Positions 36,201-48,700 of a stretch of 64,000 nt of DNA are shown here, one piece after another; positions within the stretch are counted from its first letter, which is position 1; each line of letters opens with the position of its first letter. The notes under the pieces were generated by a model. It was not told where the DNA came from and did no database searches. It saw only the letters and a list, made by a program, of their open reading frames with translations. The translations under genes and the position numbers were made by a program. Source of the stretch: Metarhizium brunneum. Lineage: Eukaryota > Ascomycota > Sordariomycetes > Hypocreales > Clavicipitaceae. Location of the stretch: the NCBI RefSeq assembly GCF_013426205.1, contig NC_089423.1, positions 4,154,001-4,218,000 on the forward strand. The letters are read 5' to 3'.

Positions 36201-37501
36201 CACGAAAGTCGCCCCGAACTGAGGTGCCATCTCGCTCGACAATGACGGGGACCTGGCTTGGGCTTCTAATAAGGAAACACGGTTGCGGGTTAGTCGTCTT
36301 TCACTCAAACGTAAATTATTTACCCATGAGGGCGCAGTTTGAGCATTCGTAGACTCAAAATAGAAGGCTCGAGCCTTAGGATGCAGGTTCGGGTTAACGC
36401 AGACAGATGAGGCGGTCGGTAGGTACCAAAGTAGGTCGGACGTCAAGTGCTCAACTGTTTGGAAATGCGGTAGGACTGGTTCGGGTTCTAACCGTTTTAT
36501 TATTGACGCACAACTCGGCCGCAAAGAGGGAGGAGGCAAAGGTAGGTAGGCATCAAGACAGCCAACAAAAGTCTCCGTCAGTGCCGTTGCCGTTGGCGTA
36601 GCCGTTGCCGTTGCCGTTGGCGTGGGCGTTGGGAAGATGGATGCTCGAGTGGAGTTGCAGCGAGGCTGGACACAGCAGAGCTCGCACAACCGTGACACCG
36701 CTTGCTGGATGGGCACGATATATATGGAGGTAGGAAGGAAGTACTTGAGTAGCCTGAATGCCTGATCTAGTGTTCAAGTGCGTGTTTGTCAGCTGGGCTG
36801 ACTCTAGTTGAACAAGATGCGTCCGTCGTAGAGCATGTGGCGATGCATACTGCCCGAAGTGTTCACGTCGCTGCCCCGCCGGGTTCAGGCGGATTTGAAA
36901 GGTGCCAATGCCAGCACAGGGTTCAGTGTTGAGCTTTGGCTGTCGTTGACCCGTCAAATCTTGGGAAGTGGGGGCCGTTCTGGGGCGCATGCAAGAGTAA
37001 TTAAAATCGATAATAATAAATCCTGGCAACCACACTCGGGCGGTTCGCCAGAGGTCAGATGGCTCAAATGCGACATCTGGCCCTTGACCCAAGGGAAACA
37101 AGCTTATCGCGTGCTGAGGCTGACCTTTGAATGGTCTTGGCTGAATTTGTCCTCCGGAGAAGGAGTTTGGCGCGGATAATGGTGAAAAGAACAAGTGTTG
37201 AGCAATGCCAACGGACTGGATGGAGTGCCTCCTAGCATCCCCCGGCACATCTACTATGGCACATGTATCTACAGCCACCCATGATACTTGTCGGCGGGCG
37301 TACCCCATGCATTACTTGTAACAAGGGGCCAATTTGGGTGCTTGATACCGTCTGGTAATGCGTACGGAGTACTGCATCGCCAAAATTGACCGAGGAGTAA
37401 AATGAGCAAAACAGCTCTGGCGCGACTAGGGCGCCTGAACACAGCGAAAGCTTAAAAACCTGCTTACCTGGCGTTTCGTCATCTTTCCTACTCTTACTCA
37501 T
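33263..37501 (-). CDS. SKT5: Chitin synthase III activator, Skt5/Chs4-like (SEL1 repeats)
   Basis: Skt5/Chs4 binds and activates the class IV chitin synthase Chs3 at sites of wall growth. My model has exons 37501-37468, 36265-36145, 35980-33334 and 33274-33263: 2814 nt, 937 residues. After a short disordered N-terminus (APQFGATFVPGGFDDYYLPE), SEL1/TPR-like repeats fill about residues 170-480, e.g. YKRAAELGNARSEYRMGMLY and AFKYAQEAAAARLPTGEFAMG. The C-terminal half is long, Pro/Ser/Gln-rich and disordered. The last 12-nt exon changes a read-through end into GDCVVM-stop, a CaaX box matching the CVIM box of yeast Skt5, so farnesylation and membrane attachment are expected. The core exon is certain; the first exon, separated by a 1.2-kb intron, is inferred from frame and splice consensus. 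Confidence 0.88.
36582..36632. repeat. Hexanucleotide minisatellite (CCGTTG-type)
   Basis: About eight imperfect hexamers of CCGTTG/GCGTTGG type lie inside the proposed 1.2-kb first intron of the Skt5-like gene. They read as runs of alternating Ala/Thr/Asn/Gly in several frames, which explains spurious open frames here. Confidence 0.8.
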
Positions 37502-39406
37502 TGTTGTGGTTAGCTGCAAAATCTTGCGCCGACGGTTGCTGTTGCGAGAAGAAACGGCTGTGAACGGCTCGCTCGTCTCGATTGTAGAGGACGCTCAAAG
37601 AGCTAATTTTGGAATGGTTCCGACGCAAATGTCGGCGGCAGACTCGAATGCGAAGTCGATTTCGTAGTAACGCTTGTGCGACGAGTGAACGAGGCCATCA
37701 ATGCTGTCCGAGCTTCTCCAAGGTGGGATCACGGCTGTCCCGTTGGTTACTTCGACCGGTGACGTTGACGACAAGTACGTCACCAAGCGCGTGAGATGTC
37801 GCGACTGATGGACAGCATCGTCCACTCAGAAACGATATCGACACCGAGAAGTCGTACACGAATAATAAGTGGTGGCTACAGATGCTTCCTATTGCCCTTT
37901 TTGACCTGGGAAGCACCTGCAGTAGTCGGCCGATGTGTGCAAACGTGCATTTTGGTTGCTGCTAGCATTCTCCACTTGACATGATACTCCCCTCCCAAAG
38001 CTTGGGCTCTACAAGGTACTACATGGTTCAATATGGTCAATAGAATCGCAGTTTCCTGTAAAATGACAGAGCAGGACGACATTTGCTGACTTCTGATGCC
38101 ATGACGGACTGACAGCCAGGTGGCAAAGAATGTCTGACACTTGTGCGCCCTTTCAACAAAGGAGGCCAACTAAACATTGAAGTCGTTAGACATTGACATC
38201 GACATGTGCTCTAAACTCGAAGAGCATGCGGGTTATGGCCAAACGTCTGGAGCTATATTTGGCCAACACAGCCCTGCATCCCAGCAGACAGTGAACCCAC
38301 CCACCATGGCTGAATCGGCTATCTTTAGACGTCAACTCGTACGTTGACCTAAGTACGGTATTACGTGGTGCGGCACTGCAGGACCACTTGCTGACATCAG
38401 GAAAGGATATTGCGTTCAGTCTTATTAGTCTTGCTTGTTTACTCTCTTTCCCCTCTTTTCTCTCTATTCTTTCTTCCTTTCCTCACTATTTTTTTCTACT
38501 TCGGGCGGTTCTGCCGCGGTTCTGCTCTCAATGGTCAAAGGGGAAACCGTACGCACTCCTTGAGTTGCATGTTGCCATGTTGCCGGCGTGTGGTCAATGT
38601 TACAATGCCAACTTGGCAGTCGGAATGGTGCCGACATGGAGTGATTTGGAGTCGACTACTGTCAGCAGACAGCTATGACTAGCACTTGAGCACTAACTGC
38701 ACCATTGTGTACTGTACTAGTGGAGGAACTGCCTGGGCTTGCTTACCTGGGCCCGAGTAAGCCACACACAAAAACAGCCAAGCATTCTCAGTTTTCTACT
38801 CCGTATTTGCCCATCAACCCGTTCCTTCACAATACGTCAATAGTAATGTCAGCCTCGCAGGAGGTTCACTCAGGTGGAGTGAGTACTCGATGACCCACGA
38901 CCGGTTAAGTTTACGTATGCAACCTATCAGCAAGCAATTATTTCTTGGAATTCAATATCACCAGTTGTCAAGTAAATTGCTTAGGAATTCTTCAGAGAAT
39001 CTACAGACTACACCTGCCAACTGGTACGAGTTCGTGTGTCGCTCAATGTTGCCTGCCTTGCCACTGGGTTAGCACGTTTGAAGTAGCACGGAAGTTATTC
39101 TGTATATCGCGCACCCTGGGTTTGGTCGGGTAGGGCCCCCCTTGGCCGCCTAACCCAAAAAAGCCCACTCTGATTATATAAGCCAGGTGGCCCATTCTGC
39201 CCTCGTCACCACCGCCAGCCTGGCCAGCCGAGCTATGCACGTTATCAAGATCTAACTGCCAATAACAGCAACAAGCCCATATCCAACCGAGCACGACAAC
39301 TCATCCTTTTTATTGTGGCAGTTGGCACCGGGGAAAATATTTGTTGATTATCTTACTGCCTGCCTACTTATTGGAGCCTCCTTTGCCTGAAAAGCAAGCT
39401 GTTGCC
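37502..39406. other. Long gene-free stretch, divergent promoters
   Basis: Upstream of the Skt5-like gene (-) and Rpn12 (+). One exact TACGGAGTA (as TACTCCGTA) lies at 38798-38806. Pyrimidine-rich tract near 38440-38510. No supported gene. Confidence 0.5.
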
Positions 39407-40297
39407 ATGGCCGAACGCAATGTCTCTCAGATTCTCGGGCAGCTCAAGCATTCTCCGTCCATGAGCTATCCTGAAGCAAATGCGCTTCTTTCCAAGGCCA
39501 AACTCGCCCTTCTGAGTCTAAATGCCCTCACCCCCAGCCAGTCGACGTCGCCTCAACTTCTGGCCCTCGCTCGCGAGACCTTTGAACAAGGCGCCCTCTT
39601 CGCCATCAGAGCACGCAACCCAGAAGCCTTCACGCGTTATGTGCAACAACTTCAGCCTTTCTATGAGCTCCCCTCAGCGACTCTCCCACCGAACTTACCC
39701 GAACGAAATAAAGTGACTGGATTGAGCCTCCTTCTTCTCTTAACGCAAGGTCGCTATGCCGAATTTCACTCGGAGCTTGAAGGCCTTGCCAATCGCGATG
39801 GGGGTGGCAGTTCCGGAGATGTGGAAGGCGACCGGTACCTCGGATACCCTATCCGACTGGAAAGATGGCTGATGGAGGGCAGCTATGACCGAGTATGGAA
39901 GGCAATGAAGAGCAGTGAAGTGCCATGCGACGAATACGGCGTCTTCTCAGAGGTGAGTGCTCATACGCAATATCTTGCCGATCCGTATGGTGTGATTGTG
40001 TCTAACAAAAGGGATCAACAGATTTTGAAGAACCAGATCAGGTCTGAAATCGCAAGCAGCAGTGAGCGCGCGTATCCAAGTCTGCCGATTAGCTCCACCA
40101 AATCTCTACTATTCCTGGACTCCGAGGGTGATGTGATTCAATTTGCCAAGTACAGAGGCTGGGTGGTCAGAGATGGGCACATATACTTCCCAGATGCAGC
40201 AGACTCCAGTGAGGACAGCGGCCAGAGCAAGGACATCAGCCAGGTGATCATAGAAAACACGCTAGGATATGCTCGGGAATTAGAGACTATTGTGTAA
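39407..40297 (+). CDS. RPN12: 26S proteasome lid subunit Rpn12
   Basis: A non-ATPase subunit of the 19S regulatory particle, required for lid assembly onto the base. Exons 39407-39952 and 40022-40297 encode 273 residues, the usual size. The start MAERNVSQILGQLKHS is chosen over an upstream in-frame ATG at 39341 because the extra 22 residues read like leader. The helical repeat region (LLALARETFEQGALFAI) precedes the PCI-type C-terminus (SSSERAYPSLPISSTKSLLF), which is characteristic of Rpn12. The 69-nt intron is a multiple of three without stops, so the unspliced frame would also be open; its GTGAGT donor and CAACAG acceptor and the loss of a non-conserved insert support splicing. Confidence 0.92.
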   Translation: MAERNVSQILGQLKHSPSMSYPEANALLSKAKLALLSLNALTPSQSTSPQLLALARETFEQGALFAIRARNPEAFTRYVQQLQPFYELPSATLPPNLPERNKVTGLSLLLLLTQGRYAEFHSELEGLANRDGGGSSGDVEGDRYLGYPIRLERWLMEGSYDRVWKAMKSSEVPCDEYGVFSEVSAHTQYLADPYGVIVSNKRDQQILKNQIRSEIASSSERAYPSLPISSTKSLLFLDSEGDVIQFAKYRGWVVRDGHIYFPDAADSSEDSGQSKDISQVIIENTLGYARELETIV

Positions 40298-41181
40298 ATA
40301 CTAGATGGAAGAACGAGTTCTCCTTTAGACTTTTGTAGGAATAGCGCAGGATGAAGATGAAGGGTATTTTATCCTGAAATTTGCCACGCGTTTAGGCAAA
40401 ACTTGGATACCAGTCAGGCTGAGGAGTTCTTTCTCCAGCAGCAGCAGCTATTTGGCGATTCTCCAATAAACCCAGAGCTGGGCTGGCCGAGGCCAGCAGT
40501 ATAGAAATGTGAGGCCTTATGCCAAACCCCCTTGCTAATTAATTTCTATCTGTGACAGGTAGCATCATCATCGGGCTTGTCACCGCATCAATTATGTGTT
40601 GCTAATGAGCATAAAGTAGAAATACATTTTGCTCTTCCTTGCCCATACCCCTGAGTTTTTAAGGTACTGGTTGATGAATGCTTCTTGCCTCCAAGCTTTT
40701 GGGAGCCCCGAGTTGACACAACGGTATTGCGCTCGATGAGTTGGACCTCCCTTGACATAACAACTTCCAGTTTCACCTTGAGCTAGTATCGGAATTTCAT
40801 GCTTTACCTGTAAATTTGCTAATAGCAGCTAGTCTTTTCATTCTCGCAGCGAATTTTCTTTCTTTCTTGGTACTGCACTCGCTAGGTTCGCAATTCCTTG
40901 CTGCAATCTCCAATTTTGATGCCTTTTGAAGCCGCAATCTTCTAGATTTTTCAAGATTTCAAAATGGATCCCGTGTATGGACAATCAGTATTTTATTTTC
41001 CTATGAAGTATAGCTTGATTTGGCTTCTAGACCACCCCTATTTCTCTGCTGAAGACACCCTTTAGTCTTCGATCCCACACTGTTGCTTCGCATTGAAGTA
41101 ATAGGCCTCGTCCTTTTCGCTACTACGTATACGAAACATCATTTTGTCTTGGGAGAAATGTCCCCCAACATCATTACTCAT
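40298..41181. other. Intergenic, convergent genes
   Basis: 3' flanks of Rpn12 (+) and alpha-COP (-), mostly AT-rich with pyrimidine tracts. Nothing else is recognised. Confidence 0.55.
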
Positions 41182-44100
41182 CTATGCAAATAGTTTCAAC
41201 CCACTGCCATGTTTACCAACCTCGCAAATCTCACACACCCGGCAGACAGTTCCCTTGTATTTCGAGTGATATTTGGAGCCATCGAACGCGCACTCTTCGT
41301 ACGACGTGCCGCTGTAAATTGGTGTAAGACTGGCAGCACAAACCTCGAATTCAGCAAATTGATCAAACTCAATGTCAATGGCGTCGTTCGGGTTTCTCTC
41401 GCATTGGGCTTTGGTTCTTCGGGCCTAGCAGAGTCGCATTCGTTAGTAAGACAAATACTAGGTAGGCATTGTGCTGTGATATCAACTTACATTTTCTACA
41501 ATCTTTGTAGAGCCTCCGTTGGCAATAATTCGGTTGGCAAAGCTCAGGGCGGAATTGTAGTTCTTGCTTTTGACAGCTAGTTGCATGGCGCTGAGGAGTG
41601 CTAACTGCCGATGAGGTACCTCAATCTTAGGAATGGTGAAATACGCGGACAACTCTAGGCTCCTCTTTAGCTTCGCTGGATCCTGAGCCACAACATCTGC
41701 CGCTCCTAGACTCCGCCTGGCGAGCTCAATGTCCATGGCCACCGCATATTCACTCGCAGAGGTGATAAGCTTCTTCGCCTCAGCCACCTCAGCTTCGCTT
41801 GATACGGCATTTACTAGAATGGCATGCAAAATGCCTTTGAATACCTTGATGCCATCTTCCAGCTTATTTGCCTTCATTGAATCATAACCTCTCTGAAGAT
41901 CGTTGGTAGCGAGGTGCTCTAGATCTCGCGGAATAATGGGAAGAACTTGGCGAGGATCAGTTTCGTCGACCGTTCGTCGCACATAGTTGACCAAGGCTGG
42001 CAGGCCAGACGATGCAGGAAGGAAGCTTCTGGAAGCTTGATACACCTCCAAGAATCTGGACTTTAATGGTGCAAAGTGTACTGCTCCGACTTGCCTATTT
42101 AAAAGTTGCATGGCAGATTCAAAAGATCCTCCTGCTGCATGATCGACTGCAAGTGGAGAGTTTCGTGCCCACATGTCTGCCTCGCTACTACCTGCACCGC
42201 CAGCTTCGGTACTGTCCACGTTTACAAAGTCACTGTCGACCTCAGGGACATCGTCGTCGCCCATATCCCAGCCTGCGACATCTTCATCATCTTCCTCAGC
42301 CAGGCCGCCATTTCTTTTGAGTGCTGGGGCGCCATCACCCTCTTCATCAAGGACAAGTCGATCAGCTGTGGCTGGTTCATCCTCCAGAGAGAGACCCTCA
42401 ACTTGACCCAGTAATGCCTTTTCAAAGAAGGACTGAGAGCTTGCTTTTGTAGGCCAGTTCGCCTTGAAGGTTGGCACACGAGGCTTAGGGGTACTCAAGG
42501 GTTCACCCAATTTTGGCATGGTCAGTTGGTCTTCCGTAGCCCCAGTAGCTTCCAAAATGGCCTGACATTCATCCTCCAGCCCGTTTGACTTCGCAGTCAT
42601 ATAAGCAAGAGGATCTGCGAACTGTTAGCATCGCGGTTTTCCCTAAGGTATAACATGTTTTCACTTACAGAGGTCAATTTCCTTGAACATCTGAATCCGA
42701 TCTTCAACATCACCCAAATACAGAGCGTTGTGGAATCGAGAAGTGAAATCTCCCCGATGTTCCGCGATTTTTGCCATCCTTGCCAACTTGGAGTGATCAC
42801 CCGTAGCCAGGTACAAAAAGGACAATTTGTCAAACTGCTTCAGCTTCTGGTAGCACATTTCGACAATCTGATGATTTCCATGTGCAAGAGCCTCAGCACT
42901 TAATCGTGCCCAGAATTTCGGTTTATCTAATTCCTTCGCCATCTCAACAGCCACGTCCAGATTGCCGCATTCAATTGCTAAATCAAATCTAGTCGTTGGG
43001 TCCTGCACAAATTGCAATGCAATTTCAGGATAACCTTTCTTTTGTAGATATGAAATAATAGACTGTCCCACTAAGCTGGACGTACGGATGATGTGCAGCA
43101 TTTCTTCATAATTCCGCTTGATTAACGCAAGTTTAAATCGGTACTCGGTCGGGTCAATCTGTAAGATTCGTGGTTTCGCGGCTCGGTCCAAGCAGTAGAC
43201 ATTGCGACCCTTGACTCGAACCAGGTATACAGTTTGATCTAAAGTCCGGACAATGCCATTATCCCCATTGAGCAGCGTATACTTCACATGGTTCAATGTT
43301 GAGTATAAAAGCACCCCAGCATCATCCCATGTTGCGCTTTTGATCCGAATAGTTTCGTGTAGTGTACTAACTTGCTCAAGAGCTTTCGTGACAATCGTAA
43401 CGTTGTGTTTGCTGAGAAGCGCAGCGTAAAGTCCGTCATTAGACCATACGACGTATTTCACGCCATTAACGGAAAGCTCAGCCGTGCTCTTCTTTTGCTG
43501 AATGTCATACAGATGTACGGCTGTTGGTGTTATAATGAGCAGATGGCCAGTCCCACCAAAATAGATATCACTGGTTCCGACAGGGGGCTTGAAGGAACGG
43601 GTGGCATTATTTGACAAATCCTTTATGTCAATGGTCTGGTTTGAAACATCCAGAACTGCAAAGCGATTTCTCGCAACGAAAATTGCAGAGTTGCCCAATC
43701 CTCGTTTTGCCTCGGTCGGCTCAATAACACCTGACCCATCCTTGGGGAGGCTGACTAGTTCATAAGAACCACCTTCCGCGGGAGAGGTAACAAGGACAGA
43801 CCTCTCCGCAGGGTTGTAAGACAAGGTGCGAGGAGTTATCCATGGACTGCCAAGCTTCTTCAGTGATAGAAGAGTTGGACTTTCGACATTCTTCTGAAAG
43901 TCGTAGGATTTGATATGTTTCTCCTTGGTGATGTAAAAGAGCATATTCTGGTGAGTCGCGGAAGCAGGCCGTTCGCGCTCCAGTTTGAAAACCATCACGC
44001 CATTATCATGGCCTGCAGCAAAAAGGTTGATTTCGGGGTGTGCTGCAATGACCCAAAATCGGTCATTTTCCCGCTTGAAAGATTGGACGGCAGTTCGTTT

Positions 44101-45074
44101 GTTCAAATCCCAGACTCGAATTGTTTTGTCCTCACCAGCTGAAAGAATCAAGTCCTGGTGGGGGTGGAACAAACAGCCAGAGGCGTTGTGGAAATGGCCT
44201 CTGCATGTGTCGACCTCCCATGCCTTGGTTTCGCTCATGCGCCAGAGCTTAACCAACCTGTCGTCACCAGCAGAGACGATTAGTGGCATTGTGGGATGAA
44301 ATGCGACCCAGTTGACTCCACGGTCGTGACCTTCGAGTACAAATTTAACGACAGCATCGGTATTGCCGAACATGTCTGCCTGGTTCTGATTGGCACGCGC
44401 CATCTGATCTTCGAAGCTCATGGACGTAGGAGCAGAGTGCTTCTTCCGAAGGCCAGAAATATCCCAAACACGAACAGACTGGTCGAGGGATGCGGAGACA
44501 ACAAGGTCTTCTTTCGGATGAAATTGAGCGCACATGGTATAGTGATTGTGCCCAGTCATAGTACAGATTAAAGAGCGGTTCTGCCAGTTCCAGATACGAA
44601 TAGTCTGGTCGTCTGAAGACGATAGAATCCATGGCAATTCATGGTGAAAAAAGACAGTGCGAACGTAATCAAGATGGCCGTTCAAGGTGAACAGGCAACG
44701 TCGTGTCTGGTAGGACCAAACTTTGATCTTATAGTCATCGCCACCAGACACAAAGAGGGGTTGTGTCTTGTGGAAGTCCACTCCTCGAACGGGTCCATCA
44801 TGTTCTTCGAATCGGTCGATAAGCGTGCCCATTCGGTAATCCCAGAGCTGGATGGTAGAGGAATGAAGTGCAACGAGGATCCATGGTCTGCCAAGCGGGT
44901 TAGCCCCAGAGATTGTTTCCCGGGAAGCCTAACTAGAATACCTTTTAGGGTGAAACGCAATGCCTTTGGCCCTTGAAGACTTCGACTCAAACTGCCTCGT
45001 TGTAAGCGCGTTGAACAGGTTCCGATAGCCTTTGCAAGAAATACCTTGGTCAACATGCCAGGGGAGGACTGCAT
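41182..45074 (-). CDS. COP1: Coatomer subunit alpha (alpha-COP)
   Basis: The largest COPI coat subunit, driving retrograde Golgi-to-ER vesicle transport. Exons are 45074-45045, 44991-44942, 44887-42669, 42614-41491 and 41424-41182, totalling 3666 nt and 1221 residues, normal for the family. The N-terminus ([20 protein letters not shown]) leads into a WD40 propeller: [55 protein letters not shown] second propeller and an alpha-solenoid follow, then an acidic linker ([20 protein letters not shown]) and the COPI C-terminal domain with its Cys-rich end ([13 protein letters not shown]). The last exon is read in the frame that keeps [20 protein letters not shown]. It is divergent from the UGGT gene with 670 bp between. 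Confidence 0.96.
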
Positions 45075-45744
45075 TTTGGCGGGGATAGGAAGCCGCAGCT
45101 TCGTGCCTTTAGGGAGAGTGACGCAGACGACAATGCTCCAAGATATTGATGAGAATGAGGATATATCAGCTATTCCCTGCTGCAATTAATTTGGTATGGT
45201 GACCGACGGGTCAGCATTAACATTCGTGTAGGCAGGGGATGTTGGACACTTCGAATACGGTGTGGTGTTGGCCTTACTCCTGGTAGGCAATTGAGCATCG
45301 TGTCCAACTCCAATTGTGGGCAGGAGTACTACTCTAAGCCGCACTAACATTCTTCCGCCTCCCTGGGCAGTTCACCCCACTACTCAGTTCCATCGTCCCT
45401 TACGGAGAAGGTCACCACGCTAGTCTACATTGGGAGAGCTCACGGTCAAAGGTGCGACTGTGTTCACAAGTGTTGTGGAAGCTAGTCGAGCACACAGTGA
45501 ATGCTGAGCGTCGCTTTTAATTCAAGGATTATATGGAATTTTGTCCGCAACCCCTCCGATAATTGAACGATCAATTGAATCCGTCTTTATCGCGAAAAGT
45601 TGCAAATTACTGATTTCGAGGCGGTACAGGCCTTCCGCGGCCTCAGTTCCGCGTAACGACAAGGAACAAAGCACCTGCAAAGCCAACTATTTACACCTCG
45701 TCCTATGCCAATTGTGGTGAATTTCTTGCGGTTCTTATCTCATT
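45075..45744. promoter_or_regulatory. Shared divergent promoter region, alpha-COP / UGGT
   Basis: A 670-bp region lies between two divergent start codons of secretory-pathway genes. I found no clear unfolded-protein-response element (no CAGCGTG or TGACGTG) by eye. Confidence 0.5.
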
Positions 45745-48700
45745 ATGCGTCTACCAAATGTAATATGGCTTCTGGCTGGCCCACTGACATTGATACCGCC
45801 GGTGTCGGCGGCGTCTTCTGTTAAAGTAGGCATGAATGCAGCCTTTGATGCCGCGCCATATTTATTGGAGCTTGTGTATGGTGCTCTCATCTCCCGCTAT
45901 CGTGTATTTGCCGACTAACAAATGGAAGGGAGACTGCGGCAGGAGAAAATTCGACTGCATACTTCCCCCTGCTAGATCGAATCGCAAGCGGGTATTTCCT
46001 GACAGTTTCATCGGAATCTGAACTGTATAGTCGATTTCTCAACATCATTCACGAAGATGGACATATAACCAGACCCGATGCTCTATCTACATTCAACTTG
46101 GCGCTGTCTCTACGATCCGCGGCCCCCAGGATCGAAGCACACTACCAACATTATTCTACAGCTATGGAACCCCTTAAGGAATTGCGGGATTGCGATATTT
46201 GGGTTTTACTCGACGGCAGGCAATACTGTACACCTGATTTCGATGCCGAAGCGAAGAACGAGCCGGTTTCCGCGTATGTAGACTTGCTACGTTATGTAGA
46301 TTAGTTTGCTAATTGCTTTTGCAGGGTCGTCAAACCGCTAGCTTTCGATCGAACCATGGGTATCGGAAGGGATGCTATCCTGTATGCCGATCCTACCTCA
46401 GATAGATTTGCAGATTATCACCAGTCACTGTTAAAGGCAGCACGTACCATGAAGTTACGTTATCGGCTTCGATATCGCCGCAGCAAGTCTCATATTAGCC
46501 GGCCTTTACCAGTCAGCGGCTATGGAGTGGAACTCGCATTAAAGAAGACAGATTACATAGTGATGGATGACAGACATTCCAGCCAAAGCACGGAGGAAAG
46601 CCCCAAGGAGCCGGTCGAAGTTCTTGATGGAACAGACGACGTGGCCGACTTGAACCCCCTTTCCACTTCTCAGCTTTCTTCCATTGGAATGAAAGCTGCG
46701 TCGTTTATCAAGGACAGCGATCACCCGTTCGACACCCTGGTAAAACTCACACAAGACTTCCCAAAATTCGCATCGTCGATAGCCTCTCGGAATGTTTCAA
46801 TTACGTTTGCTGCTGAAATCAAGCAGAATCAAGCAAAGAAGATGCGGGGTGGTATCAATTTTCTATGGATGAACGGAGCACAGCTCACTGACCGAGAAAT
46901 CCAGCCCTTTGCGCTTGTAAACATGTTACGAAGCGAAAGGGGGGTTGTTGATGGGATTCGAGACTTGGGGTTCGACGGAGAACAGGCGGTTGCGCTTCTG
47001 AGTCACAAAGCAGTGTCGGCTGCTAAGGAAGACGACAAACCTTTTCGTTATGATTGGACGGATAGGTTGGAGGCGGGACGTGTAATTTTATGGCTCAATG
47101 ACTTGGAAAAGGATGACAGATATGCTTCATACCCGAAATCTTTGTCCTCAGTAAGACACTCCGTAGCTCCCTTTCTGGGCTCCTTTGATACTGACTATGA
47201 AGTACAGCTGCTTCAAGGCACCTTCCCTGGCCAAATCCCACCAATTGGTCGAAACATATTTAACTTGGTCATTCCCGCCGACTTGTCCAACACCGAGGAT
47301 CTAGCATTCATCTCCGAGGTAGAATCTATCAGGGAACGAGGTATTCCGATTCGATTCGGACTGGTGCCGCTGCAGCTGTCCGATGAAGCCAAGACTCGGG
47401 CAAAGATCGCATATTTTCTTACAGAAAACTACGGTATCGAATCTACGATATCATACCTTTCACAGCTGGCTAAGGCCCACCAGAAAACTGCTGATTCCAA
47501 GACTCTACTCTCAACGATTACCGAGAACCATACACTTTTACCTGGAGGCGAGGACATGTCGTTGTCTATGATATTGCAAGCAAGCGACTTTACTGAGAGG
47601 CTCGTAAAAGCTGAAAAATGGGTCAAAAGATTGAAGGCCGACACAGTCGTTCGTCCATTGTTTGTTAATGGGGTTTTAGTGCCTCGTGACCAAAGCTGGA
47701 TGCAATCCCTTAGTATGACAGTCTCGCAAGACCTCCAAACTGTACAAAGGGGAATATACCACGGTGTCTTTGATGATGATACCTGGACTGTTGGAGTGTT
47801 TCTCGAGGGGGCTGCCTCACGACGCAACCTTTATATTTCGGAAACCAATGAGAAAACCTTGCGAGTGTTAAATATTGCCAAAGTTTACCGCGAGAATGCG
47901 GACTTATTTAACGCAGTTCCGGTTTTCGATTTTTATGCTGAATCAACACAAGAGAACTGGGCAGTTGTTACCGTACTTGCGGATATGTCTTCGAGAGCCG
48001 GTCTTGATTTAATTTTGTCAGCCCTGGAGTTTAGACGCAATAACCCAGCGATTCGTCTGGATTTCGTCGACACGCAAGACAACACCAAGATCTCTTCTCA
48101 GGTCAATAAGGCTTTGAAGGCGAATGAAGCTAAGTTGAAGGACATCGAAACCATACAAGACCTGGAACAACTCCTTAGTGAGGCTTCGAGTTATGATGCC
48201 AGCGATGACTTTGCGGTATTTGTAGCAAGATTCCTTGCTGACACTAAGATGCCGACCAGCTCACAAGTCGTGATTATGAACGGACGAGTGATAGGGCCGA
48301 TAGAACCAGAAGCGTCTTTCGATGCCGAGGATTTCCAGCAGGTACTGTCATATGAGCAGACGCGTCGCATTCTCCCCGTTTATGCTGCGGTTGCAGACCT
48401 GGGCTTGAACGAAAAGGTTTCAGATTGTATGGCGGCTGCCAAACTCAGCTCCATTATTGCGCTGTCAACACTTTCTGATTTGCCTGAAGGAATCTTTGAA
48501 TCTTCTTCAGCAACCCGTTCTTCCATATATACTTCTTGGAATTCGAGCCACACAGTAATAGAATCGGGCGACCCGAAGAAATCCAACATACATATTGTGG
48601 GATTATTGGATCCTGTCAGCGAAAAAAGCCAGAAATGGGCCCATGTTCTGAGATTGCTTGCGGAGCTAGATGGTGTTTACGTCAAACTCTTCCTAAATCC

